A program made the position numbers and the translations under genes. The notes beneath the pieces are model-generated. The model was given only the letters and a program-made list of their open reading frames with translations, searched no databases and had not been told where the DNA came from. A stretch of 5,032 nucleotides of DNA from Thiomonas sp. GTDB lineage: Bacteria > Pseudomonadota > Gammaproteobacteria > Burkholderiales > Burkholderiaceae. Where the stretch lies: positions 1 to 5,032 of the forward strand of contig DAIAZB010000283.1 in the NCBI GenBank assembly GCA_027443745.1, in the 5' to 3' direction. Shown here one piece after another: positions 1-5,032 of the stretch. The first letter of the stretch is position 1. The number at the start of each line of letters is the position of its first letter.

Positions 1-267
1 TCCGAAGATCTCATCGCGAAGGAAATCGATACGGTCTACATAGGCAGCAATCTGCGCATCGCTCGCGGCATAGCCGAAGCGCAGGTAACGATCGTCTTCG
101 CCCAGCGCGAGGAAATGCGCCCGCAGTTCAGCCAGGTGTTCCTGGCCGATCGCACGGATGGGAATCGTCGCCTGGCCTTGCTGGTTGAAATACGGCAGAA
201 CCTGCGCATTGGCCTCGGGCGGCGAGTTGGATGGCGCCAAAAAACCCGGCTCATGGATGGGCATCAT
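1..267 (-). CDS. GNAT-family N-acetyltransferase, N-terminal part (cut by window edge)
   Basis: Reading the minus strand from 267 gives 89 uninterrupted codons to base 1, so the gene continues beyond the left edge. The visible part begins MMPIHEPGF and, after a poorly structured stretch of about 30 residues, contains a segment IPIRAIG (35-41), HLAELRAHFLALGEDDRYLRF (44-64) and ASDAQIAAYVDRIDF (68-82). This resembles the N-terminal part of bacterial GNAT proteins, where such a helix and loop precede the acetyl-CoA core; the core itself (R/Q-x-x-G-x-G/A loop) lies outside the window, so the catalytic fold is not seen. Family members transfer an acetyl group from acetyl-CoA to an amine; the substrate is unknown. 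There are two adjacent ATG codons (267-265 and 264-262), and no good Shine-Dalgarno sequence precedes either. The gene is divergent from the regulator at 502 and has no obvious link to the uptake genes. The overlapping antisense ORFs lack family resemblance. Confidence 0.7.
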   Translation of the reverse strand, partial: MMPIHEPGFLAPSNSPPEANAQVLPYFNQQGQATIPIRAIGQEHLAELRAHFLALGEDDRYLRFGYAASDAQIAAYVDRIDFLRDEIFG

Positions 268-313
268 GTGTTTGCGTCCGTGGAGTGGCGCATCGTGATG
301 TTGCAATGCACCA

Positions 314-341
314 AATATAGGCCCATCGAGCCGGAATACAA
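314..341 (-). promoter_or_regulatory. Candidate sigma-70-like promoter for the GNAT gene
   Basis: On the minus strand, TTGTAT (341-336) is followed after 16 bases by TATATT (319-314). The -10 box matches TATAAT at five of six positions; the -35 box keeps only the TTG. This is one of the few A/T-rich spots in a GC-rich stretch, and it would give a leader of about 40 bases before the ATG at 267. It is a match by eye only; no transcription start is known. Confidence 0.4.
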
Positions 342-501
342 GTCCGAGGGCCATGGCGGCGCCAACGGCGCCATCGACTCCACGGCAGGGCAGGCGCCAT
401 GCGCAAGCATCGCGCCCCGCCGCCTGTCATCAGCCTGACACCGACATGGGCGAGATTCGGGCTGCGCCCCGGCGCCAACCCACGCGACATCACCCAACCC
501 C

Positions 502-1377
502 ATGACGCACACGGTCAAACACCCGGTCCTGCACGTGCGTTTCGCCTCGGCCACGGCGGATTGCAGCGATACCCATTCCGAGCCCATCGCACCCGGCGAT
601 GCGTTGTTGCGCCTGCGCGAAGGTGATGCCTGGGCAGCGCTGCTCAGCAGCGGCCACGACGTGCGCGACATGACGGACTGGCTCATGCTGCTGCGCCACC
701 AGCCCGGCGGACGCCTGCCGGGCGCGCTGGCGCTGCTGCCCGACGTCGCCGACCCCGGTGCCCTGGCGGCACTGCGCGCCGGCGCCGATGCCGTGCTGCA
801 CATGACCAGCACCGCCGCCCTGATCCGCGCACAACTCGGCCGGCTGCGCGAGCGCGTGGCTCCGCAGCCCGCCGGCTGGCTGCAGTTGGATGACGACCTG
901 GCGCTGGATGGGCAGGCCAGACGCCTTGACTTGAGCGCCACCATCCGTCCGCCAGCGGACTCCCCCCAGGCAGGGCCAGGGAGCTTGGGAGCGGCCCTGC
1001 GTCTCCCGGGGAGCGCCCTCCTCCATGCACAGGCGAACTCCCCCCAAGGCGGTCCGAGAGATCTCGGCGCACTCCACCCTGAAGGCATGCGGTCATTGGT
1101 GCTGCCGCCTCAACTCTTCCAGCTGCTCTGGGCCCTCGCAGCACAGGCTGGGCATGTGCTTGGTCCCCAGGCGCTGCGCCTGGCGATGGACATTCCTGCC
1201 CAAGCCCAGGCCGACACGGTGCACACCGCCGTGGGGCGCCTGCGACGTGCGCTGCGCCCACTCGGGCTGCACGAGCATGTGCAGACGGTGCATGGTGTGG
1301 GCTACCGCTGGCACCGAACCCGGCCACCGATGCAAACGACGACCAGCGCGGACGACGCTGCGCCTCGACAAACCTGA
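502..1377 (+). CDS. Atypical OmpR/PhoB-type DNA-binding regulator with degenerate receiver domain
   Basis: The 291-residue product has two parts. Residues about 8-118 look like the remains of a response-regulator receiver: the late portion, PGALALLPDV (73-82) and ALRAGADAVLH (90-100), followed by a helix ending RLRERV, follows the usual order of strand 4, helix 4 and strand 5. However, the N-terminal acidic pair, a clear phospho-acceptor Asp and the Lys after strand 5 (HMTS here) are not seen. Residues about 126-270 form an OmpR-type winged helix: WLQLDDDLALDGQARRLDL, then LVLPPQLFQLLWALA (199-213), the recognition helix region TVHTAVGRLRRALRPLG (239-255) and the wing VQTVHGVGYRW (260-270). 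About 48 residues (147-194) interrupt this domain. The ATG at 502 is the first usable start after an in-frame stop at 436-438, although no Shine-Dalgarno site precedes it. No histidine kinase gene is adjacent in the window. Its position 246 bases upstream of the receptor, on the same strand, suggests control of the uptake locus; this is inference. Confidence 0.78.
   Translation: MTHTVKHPVLHVRFASATADCSDTHSEPIAPGDALLRLREGDAWAALLSSGHDVRDMTDWLMLLRHQPGGRLPGALALLPDVADPGALAALRAGADAVLHMTSTAALIRAQLGRLRERVAPQPAGWLQLDDDLALDGQARRLDLSATIRPPADSPQAGPGSLGAALRLPGSALLHAQANSPQGGPRDLGALHPEGMRSLVLPPQLFQLLWALAAQAGHVLGPQALRLAMDIPAQAQADTVHTAVGRLRRALRPLGLHEHVQTVHGVGYRWHRTRPPMQTTTSADDAAPRQT
955..1072 (+). repeat. Two-copy imperfect repeat translated in frame within the regulator
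   Basis: The ten bases ACTCCCCCCA occur at 959-968 and again at 1037-1046, 78 bases apart, each followed by a related G-rich stretch. Because 78 is a multiple of three, both copies are read in the same frame and give related peptides: ADSPQAGPGSLGA (152-164) and ANSPQGGPRDLGA (178-190), identical at nine of thirteen positions. Within the first copy GCAGGGCC (970-977) and GGCCCTGC (993-1000) form a perfect 8-bp inverted repeat; in the second, CCGAGA and TCTCGG (1054-1067) flank a two-base centre. The composition and hairpins look like a dispersed intergenic repeat and not like conserved protein. Whether it occurs elsewhere in the genome cannot be seen here. Confidence 0.6.
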
Positions 1378-1468
1378 GAGCACTGGCTTGTCGACACCCG
1401 CCGCGCAGCAGACCTGCCGACCGGCGCCACCCGCCGCCTCTGTTCCTGATGTCGATTGGCGTTCGCAA

Positions 1469-1495
1469 CGTCAACGTTTGCGTACAAGTTTGACG
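1469..1495 (+). promoter_or_regulatory. Candidate regulator-binding site upstream of the receptor gene
   Basis: CGTCAA (1469-1474) and TTGACG (1490-1495) are inverted half-sites whose centres lie 21 bases apart, about two helical turns. The same stretch also holds a direct repeat, CAACGTTTG (1473-1480 with its preceding C) and CAAGTTTG (1485-1492), spaced 12-13 bases, a layout closer to how OmpR-type winged helices bind. CAACGT is also repeated back to back at 1466-1477. TTGACG resembles a sigma-70 -35 box, but no convincing -10 box follows at 16-18 bases. The region 1378-1623 otherwise shows only a small hairpin (GGTTG/CAACC, 1517-1529) and GCGCCCTG repeated at 1540 and 1557. I see no Fur box or recognisable riboswitch in it. 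Confidence 0.35.
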
Positions 1496-1613
1496 CCGGC
1501 GGTCAGATCTTCGTCAGGTTGATGCAACCGGGGTGTCACGCGCCCTGGCTGCAATAGCGCCCTGAACCCGTGGGCCAGACAACCTCGCGGACAAGCCGAA
1601 CCCGACCCACCCC

Positions 1614-1618
1614 GGAGG
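1614..1618 (+). promoter_or_regulatory. Shine-Dalgarno site fixing the receptor start
   Basis: GGAGG lies five bases before the ATG at 1624. This decides between 1624 and an upstream in-frame ATG at 1570, which has no ribosome binding site and would add 18 hydrophilic residues in front of the signal peptide. Confidence 0.85.
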
Positions 1619-1623
1619 ATTGC

Positions 1624-3972
1624 ATGCAGCACCCGATCACGCCAACCGCGCATCCCGCGTTCAAACCCAACCTGCTCGCGCAGGCGCTGTTCGCCGCTCT
1701 GCTGGCAGCTCCCATCGCGGCCCAGGCCCAGACCGCGCCGACCGACCTCGGCAGCGTGCAGGCCGGCTCCCAGGGCGCCGTCGCCAAGAAGAGCCACGAG
1801 CAAAAAAAGCTCGAGGCTGCTCATGTGTTCAAGTCAGGACAAGCAACCAAAGTCATCACGAAGACGGAGCTCAAAACGGCCGGACCCGTCGGCGGCAGCG
1901 CGCAGGCGCTGTCTCTGGCCCCGGGCGTCGGGGTCACGGGCTATGGCAACACCGGCTCAACCAAGACCTCCATCAGCATCAACGGCATCAAGCAGGGTTG
2001 GGGCGGCTTTTCCGGCGGCCAGATCGACGACGGCAGTATTGCCGTGACCTTCGACGGCGTGCCCATGGCCAACCCGTCCACCGGCCTGTGGCAGTCGCCG
2101 GAAGTGCCGCAACTCGGTCTGCTGCAAGGCATCGGCGTCACTTATGGCCCGGGCAATCCCCTGGACCGCTGGTACAACAACATCGGCGGTGAAATCGCCT
2201 TCGTGCCCTTGCAGCCCACGGCCAAGGCCGGCGGCACCATCGGCTTGAGCGTCGGCAGCTACGGCGCACGCAATCTCTCCCTGAGCCTGCAGACGGGCAT
2301 GCACGACGGCTGGGCCACCGTGCTGGCCGGCGGCGTGGGTTCGGCCGACAGCTACCGAACCAGCAGCGACGGCTTCAAGAACCACAGCCACAACTACGCC
2401 TGGTTTCTGAAGACGCGCAAGACCTTCGAGAACGGCGATTTCTCGCTCGGCTTCTATCAGGCCGAGGGCCAGGGCTATCGCCCCGTGCCGATTCCGCTGC
2501 AGCCCATCAACGGCGTGACGCTGGACGGCACGCCCAACTCGCCGCAGTACAGTCAGTCGACCTCCGGCTATTACAGCTCGCTGCCCGCCACGGTCTGGTT
2601 CAAAGACGACACCAACAAGACCCGCATCATTGACGGCAAGGCCAATATCCAGGTGGACGACACCTTGTCGCTGCACAACCTGGTGTGGTATCGCCAGGGA
2701 AAGCGTCTGCATTATCACTATAACAATTATGGCCTGAGCAACCCGGGGAATCTCTACGAGTACAACAACCCCAGCACACAGGTTTATGGCGACAAGGCAT
2801 GGGCCGACCTTGCTTTGCCGCATAACCTGGTGAGCGTGGGCGGCTTTTTCCTGAAAAGCCACTACAACTCCAGAAACGCGTTCTACAACACCAATGCGCC
2901 GTATTTCGGTAGCCAGCAGGTGCCCAATGCGAAATATCGCAGCGATTATTGGGATCAGACCGACCTCGCAGTCTTTCTGCAAGACAAGATCAGCCCCGTC
3001 GCCAATGTCGACGTGACGCCCGGCATTCGATTCATTAACGACCAGACGAATTATTATCCCGCCGCGCCCAGCGATTTCAGCCAGGCTTATGCCCTGTATC
3101 CGCAGAACGACCAGGGCAAACTGCCTGCCGCCAACGTCACCCATCGGGAAACGGAACCCTCCATCGCCGCCAACTGGAGAATCACGCCGTCTCTGGCAGT
3201 TTTCGGCAACTACGCCACGGCTTACAAGGAACCCCAGGTTGGTGGCGGAGGCGGAATTTACCAATCCACGCCCCCGATTTACAACCTGGAGAAAAGCGCA
3301 GACTACAACCTCGGATTCAAAATGCACATGAAGAACGAGGGCATGCTGCGCAACTTCCTGCTGAGCATCTCGTATTATCACCTGCATTACACGAACCAGT
3401 ACATTCCCCTGTCGGATGCCAACGGCAATTTCCTGGGTGACGCCAATGGCGATTCGGTCTACAAGGGTTTCAATATTGCCGTGGCTGACGATATTGCGTA
3501 CAACCTGCACGCCTTCGCCAACCTGAATTTCCAGCGCGCCAATTTTAACAATTACACGACTGGCGGCGTGAGTTATGCCGGACTGCCCGTGTCGAATGTC
3601 CCCGACAAAACCTTCAATGTCGGCCTGGCTTATGAGAAGTACCTGAGCGGAATCCTGCTGACCCCTCGCGTCTGGTATCAATATGTGGGCCAGCAGCATA
3701 TGTTCGACAACAACCTCGGTGCGCCCAGCCAGAAAACCATCCCGGCTTATGGACTGCTCAATGTCGGCCTCGACGGCGAGTTGCCCGTGCGCCATGCCGT
3801 GATGCACGACGTGCGCTTCAGCGTGGACGTGCTGAACCTGTTGAACAAGCAATACGACCCGTTCGAGGAAGTGACCAGCGGCGGCCTGCTCGGCGGCAGC
3901 TCGCAGGGCCAGGTGCTGGGCTTGCCGGGCGCGCCGCGCACGCTGTACGCCAGCCTCAGCGCGAGTTTCTGA
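1624..3972 (+). CDS. TonB-dependent outer-membrane receptor (substrate unknown)
   Basis: This 782-residue protein is a ligand-gated outer-membrane channel that imports a scarce substrate with energy from TonB-ExbB-ExbD. A signal peptide covers residues 1-35: basic/polar start, hydrophobic LLAQALFAALLAAPIAA, then AQA before Q36. A likely TonB box, TDLGSVQAG, lies at 38-46. The plug follows at about 60-200, with VITKTELKTAG, QALSLAPGVGV, SISINGI, VTFDGVPM, GVTYGPG and NNIGGEIAF, the usual order of plug motifs. The remainder is a beta barrel of alternating strands; LAVFGNYATAYKEPQ (524-538) and NLEKSADYNLGFK (554-566) match the well-known barrel signature of the family. The chain ends in Phe, ASLSASF, as expected for BAM-mediated insertion. 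The length is normal for siderophore-type receptors. A loop at 363-369 is rich in His, Tyr and Asn (HYHYNNY), which may mean metal or metal-chelate binding, but the substrate cannot be named. Base composition drops in the middle of the barrel. exbB follows after 53 bases. Confidence 0.95.
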   Translation: MQHPITPTAHPAFKPNLLAQALFAALLAAPIAAQAQTAPTDLGSVQAGSQGAVAKKSHEQKKLEAAHVFKSGQATKVITKTELKTAGPVGGSAQALSLAPGVGVTGYGNTGSTKTSISINGIKQGWGGFSGGQIDDGSIAVTFDGVPMANPSTGLWQSPEVPQLGLLQGIGVTYGPGNPLDRWYNNIGGEIAFVPLQPTAKAGGTIGLSVGSYGARNLSLSLQTGMHDGWATVLAGGVGSADSYRTSSDGFKNHSHNYAWFLKTRKTFENGDFSLGFYQAEGQGYRPVPIPLQPINGVTLDGTPNSPQYSQSTSGYYSSLPATVWFKDDTNKTRIIDGKANIQVDDTLSLHNLVWYRQGKRLHYHYNNYGLSNPGNLYEYNNPSTQVYGDKAWADLALPHNLVSVGGFFLKSHYNSRNAFYNTNAPYFGSQQVPNAKYRSDYWDQTDLAVFLQDKISPVANVDVTPGIRFINDQTNYYPAAPSDFSQAYALYPQNDQGKLPAANVTHRETEPSIAANWRITPSLAVFGNYATAYKEPQVGGGGGIYQSTPPIYNLEKSADYNLGFKMHMKNEGMLRNFLLSISYYHLHYTNQYIPLSDANGNFLGDANGDSVYKGFNIAVADDIAYNLHAFANLNFQRANFNNYTTGGVSYAGLPVSNVPDKTFNVGLAYEKYLSGILLTPRVWYQYVGQQHMFDNNLGAPSQKTIPAYGLLNVGLDGELPVRHAVMHDVRFSVDVLNLLNKQYDPFEEVTSGGLLGGSSQGQVLGLPGAPRTLYASLSASF

Positions 3973-4014
3973 TGCTCGCGCGCTCCTCGATCGCGCCCTG
4001 ATCGACCACTTCCT

Positions 4015-4018
4015 GGAG
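4015..4018 (+). promoter_or_regulatory. Shine-Dalgarno site of exbB
   Basis: GGAG stands seven bases before the ATG at 4026. The 53-base gap after the receptor stop holds no terminator-like hairpin with a T run, which favours co-transcription of receptor and exbB. Confidence 0.75.
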
Positions 4019-4025
4019 TTTTCTC

Positions 4026-4757
4026 ATGTCGCTCGATACCCTCACCCACATCGCCCGGACTTCGGGCGGCATTCTCTACATCATGCTGGTCTTGCTGTTC
4101 GTGGCTCTGGCCGTGACCGTGGAGCGCTTCTGGACCCTCTCGCGCATGCTGGACGCGGCCAAGTCCTGGGGACGTGAACTCAAGGGCCAAGCGCATGTCG
4201 ACACCAAATTGCTCAAGGGCCTGGTCGAGGCGAACGCCGAGACACCGGCAGCGCAGGTGGTGGCCGTGGCGCTGCATCACGATCTGGGCGACGCCGTCGA
4301 GCACTTTTCCAGCCGCCTGGAAGAGGCCGTGATGGACCAGGCGCCGCGCATCGACCGCGGGCTGTGGGTGCTCGACACCATCGTCACCCTGGCGCCGCTG
4401 TTGGGCCTGCTGGGCACCATCATCGGCATGTTCAACACCTTCTCGGCGCTGGCCCATCCCGGGGCGGCTTCGCAGGCCGTCACCGGAGGCGTGGGCGAGG
4501 CGCTGGTTGCCACGGCCGCCGGGCTGTTCATCGCCGTGCTCGGCCTGGTGGCGTTCAACGCGCTCAACCAGCGCGTGCGCCTGCTGATGCACCAGTTGGA
4601 GCGCATCAAGCTCATGCTGGTCAACCGCATGCTGCCGCATTACCGCGAGGGTGGCGTGCGCAGCCCGGCGCGGCATCCGGCCGTCACGCCCGTCAACCCC
4701 AGCCGCGCCATCCCTGCCGGGGGCTTGGGTCCGGCGCTGCAACAAAAAACGGCCTGA
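4026..4757 (+). CDS. exbB: ExbB, inner-membrane proton channel subunit of the TonB energy complex (MotA/TolQ/ExbB family)
   Basis: The 243-residue protein has the ExbB plan and almost exactly the length of the E. coli protein. Transmembrane helix 1 is at about 14-32 (GGILYIMLVLLFVALAVTV) followed by ERFW. A cytoplasmic stretch at 40-112 contains the LEEAVMDQAPRIDRGL segment. Helix 2 is at about 113-139, with LDTIVTLAPLLGLLGTIIGM, the family hallmark. Helix 3 is at about 154-180, GGVGEALVATAAGLFIAVLGLVAFN, including the conserved Glu158 and Thr163 that line the channel in the family. The last 35 residues or so form a Pro/Arg-rich cytoplasmic tail of no evident function. With ExbD it uses proton-motive force to energise TonB and so the receptor encoded upstream. 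TolQ is the main alternative, but adjacency to a TonB-dependent receptor and to an ExbD-like gene supports ExbB. Confidence 0.93.
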   Translation: MSLDTLTHIARTSGGILYIMLVLLFVALAVTVERFWTLSRMLDAAKSWGRELKGQAHVDTKLLKGLVEANAETPAAQVVAVALHHDLGDAVEHFSSRLEEAVMDQAPRIDRGLWVLDTIVTLAPLLGLLGTIIGMFNTFSALAHPGAASQAVTGGVGEALVATAAGLFIAVLGLVAFNALNQRVRLLMHQLERIKLMLVNRMLPHYREGGVRSPARHPAVTPVNPSRAIPAGGLGPALQQKTA

Positions 4758-4851
4758 CCTCGGCATGGTGTCGTTCCAGACCTCGGATCCACGAGCCGAT
4801 TCGCTCCGCTCACCCGTTCTTCAAGCAGGCGCGCATTCTCCGTGCGCTTGC

Positions 4852-4881
4852 GCCGCGGCGCCGTCGCGCTGCGGCATTTTT
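4852..4881 (+). terminator. Terminator-like hairpin between exbB and exbD
   Basis: GCCGCGGCG (4852-4860) and CGCTGCGGC (4867-4875) pair into a nine-base stem with one G-U wobble and a six-base loop CCGTCG. The stem is followed by A and five T residues (4877-4881). Such a GC-rich stem with a T run is the form of an intrinsic terminator. It ends 12 bases before the exbD ATG, an odd place for full termination, so partial read-through or control of exbD expression seems more likely than an operon end. Confidence 0.6.
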
Positions 4882-4893
4882 CCTTGAGCCACC

Positions 4894-5032
4894 ATGAAGT
4901 ATTTCGAAGTCAAGAAAGCCCGCATCGAGATCATTCCGATGATCGACATCATGTTTTTCCTGCTGGTGTTCTTCATCATGGTGACGCTGCACATGATTCC
5001 CGACGCCGGCATCGCCTCGCGCCTGCCCACCA
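4894..5032 (+). CDS. exbD: ExbD, N-terminal part (cut by window edge)
   Basis: The first 46 codons are visible. They read MKYFEVKKARIEIIP, then MIDIMFFLLVFFIMVTL (16-32), a single membrane helix, and the start of the periplasmic domain (HMIPDAGIASRLPT). This is the ExbD/TolR N-terminus: a short basic cytoplasmic tail, a conserved I-I-P-M-I-D stretch and Asp18, which corresponds to the membrane Asp (Asp25 in E. coli ExbD) needed for proton use. ExbD dimerises inside the ExbB ring and couples proton flow to TonB. The ATG at 4894 is preceded only by a weak GAG (4886-4888) five bases upstream. The gap of 136 bases to exbB is long for this pair and carries a terminator-like hairpin. A tonB gene may follow outside the window. 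Confidence 0.9.
   Translation, partial: MKYFEVKKARIEIIPMIDIMFFLLVFFIMVTLHMIPDAGIASRLPT

Noticed and set aside
264..1088. Long minus-strand frame opposite the regulator
   Set aside because: Low-complexity Arg/Ser/Ala-rich product, antisense to a frame with clear winged-helix motifs, and overlapping the candidate promoter of the GNAT gene.
1490..1523. Full sigma-70 promoter for the receptor starting at TTGACG
   Set aside because: No -10-like hexamer is found 16-18 bases downstream, so only the -35 resemblance is noted.
1570..1623. Upstream start for the receptor, adding 18 residues
   Set aside because: No ribosome binding site precedes 1570, while GGAGG precedes the ATG at 1624, which also puts the signal peptide at the N-terminus.
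1957..3852. 631-codon open frame on the minus strand
   Set aside because: It lies wholly within the receptor gene, has no start-site support and yields a Val/Gly/Gln/His-rich sequence typical of the antisense frame of a GC-rich gene.
3747..4766. 339-codon open frame on the minus strand across the receptor end and exbB
   Set aside because: It overlaps two well-supported genes, and its composition (many Arg, Gln, His, Gly) fits an antisense shadow.
4364..4897. 177-codon plus-strand frame spanning the exbB end and the exbB-exbD gap
   Set aside because: It is Arg/Ala/His-rich with no family resemblance and is out of frame with exbB. It crosses the gap only because GC-rich sequence has few stops, so I do not take it as the content of the gap.
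1..5032. tRNA, rRNA, CRISPR array, insertion sequence or phage attachment site
   Set aside because: No cloverleaf, spaced array, transposase or terminal inverted repeats with target duplication were seen on either strand.

Overview
The window looks like a piece of a GC-rich proteobacterial chromosome, most likely a betaproteobacterium of the Burkholderiales (a Thiomonas-like organism is my guess from overall style; I could not test it). The basis is strong G/C preference at third codon positions, clear Shine-Dalgarno sites before two genes, and an outer-membrane receptor plus ExbB/ExbD, which implies a Gram-negative cell.

Layout. (1) On the minus strand, positions 1-267 hold the first 89 codons of a GNAT-type acetyltransferase that runs off the left edge, with a plausible sigma-70-like promoter at 314-341. 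(2) Bases 268-501 are a divergent intergenic region. (3) 502-1377 (+) encodes a 291-residue OmpR/PhoB-like regulator. It has a good C-terminal winged helix but a degenerate receiver domain, and its winged-helix domain is interrupted by about 48 residues encoded by a C-rich repeated segment. (4) 1378-1623 is a 246-base leader/intergenic region with a candidate operator near 1469-1495. (5) 1624-3972 (+) encodes a complete 782-residue TonB-dependent outer-membrane receptor. (6) 4026-4757 (+) encodes ExbB. (7) 4758-4893 is an unusually long exbB-exbD gap that contains a terminator-like hairpin. (8) 4894 to the right edge is the N-terminus of ExbD.

How the genes work together. Receptor, exbB and exbD are co-directional and form a TonB-energised import locus. 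The receptor binds an unidentified substrate at the outer membrane. ExbB/ExbD in the inner membrane convert proton-motive force into TonB motion that opens the receptor plug. A tonB gene would be expected just past the right edge but is not visible. The regulator gene directly upstream is a plausible, unproven, controller of the locus.

Most of this is a recognisable nutrient-uptake locus, not a new system. The parts worth a second look are the terminator-like hairpin between exbB and exbD with a competing fold, the in-frame repeat inside the regulator, the missing phosphorylation residues of that regulator, and a marked GC dip within the receptor barrel.
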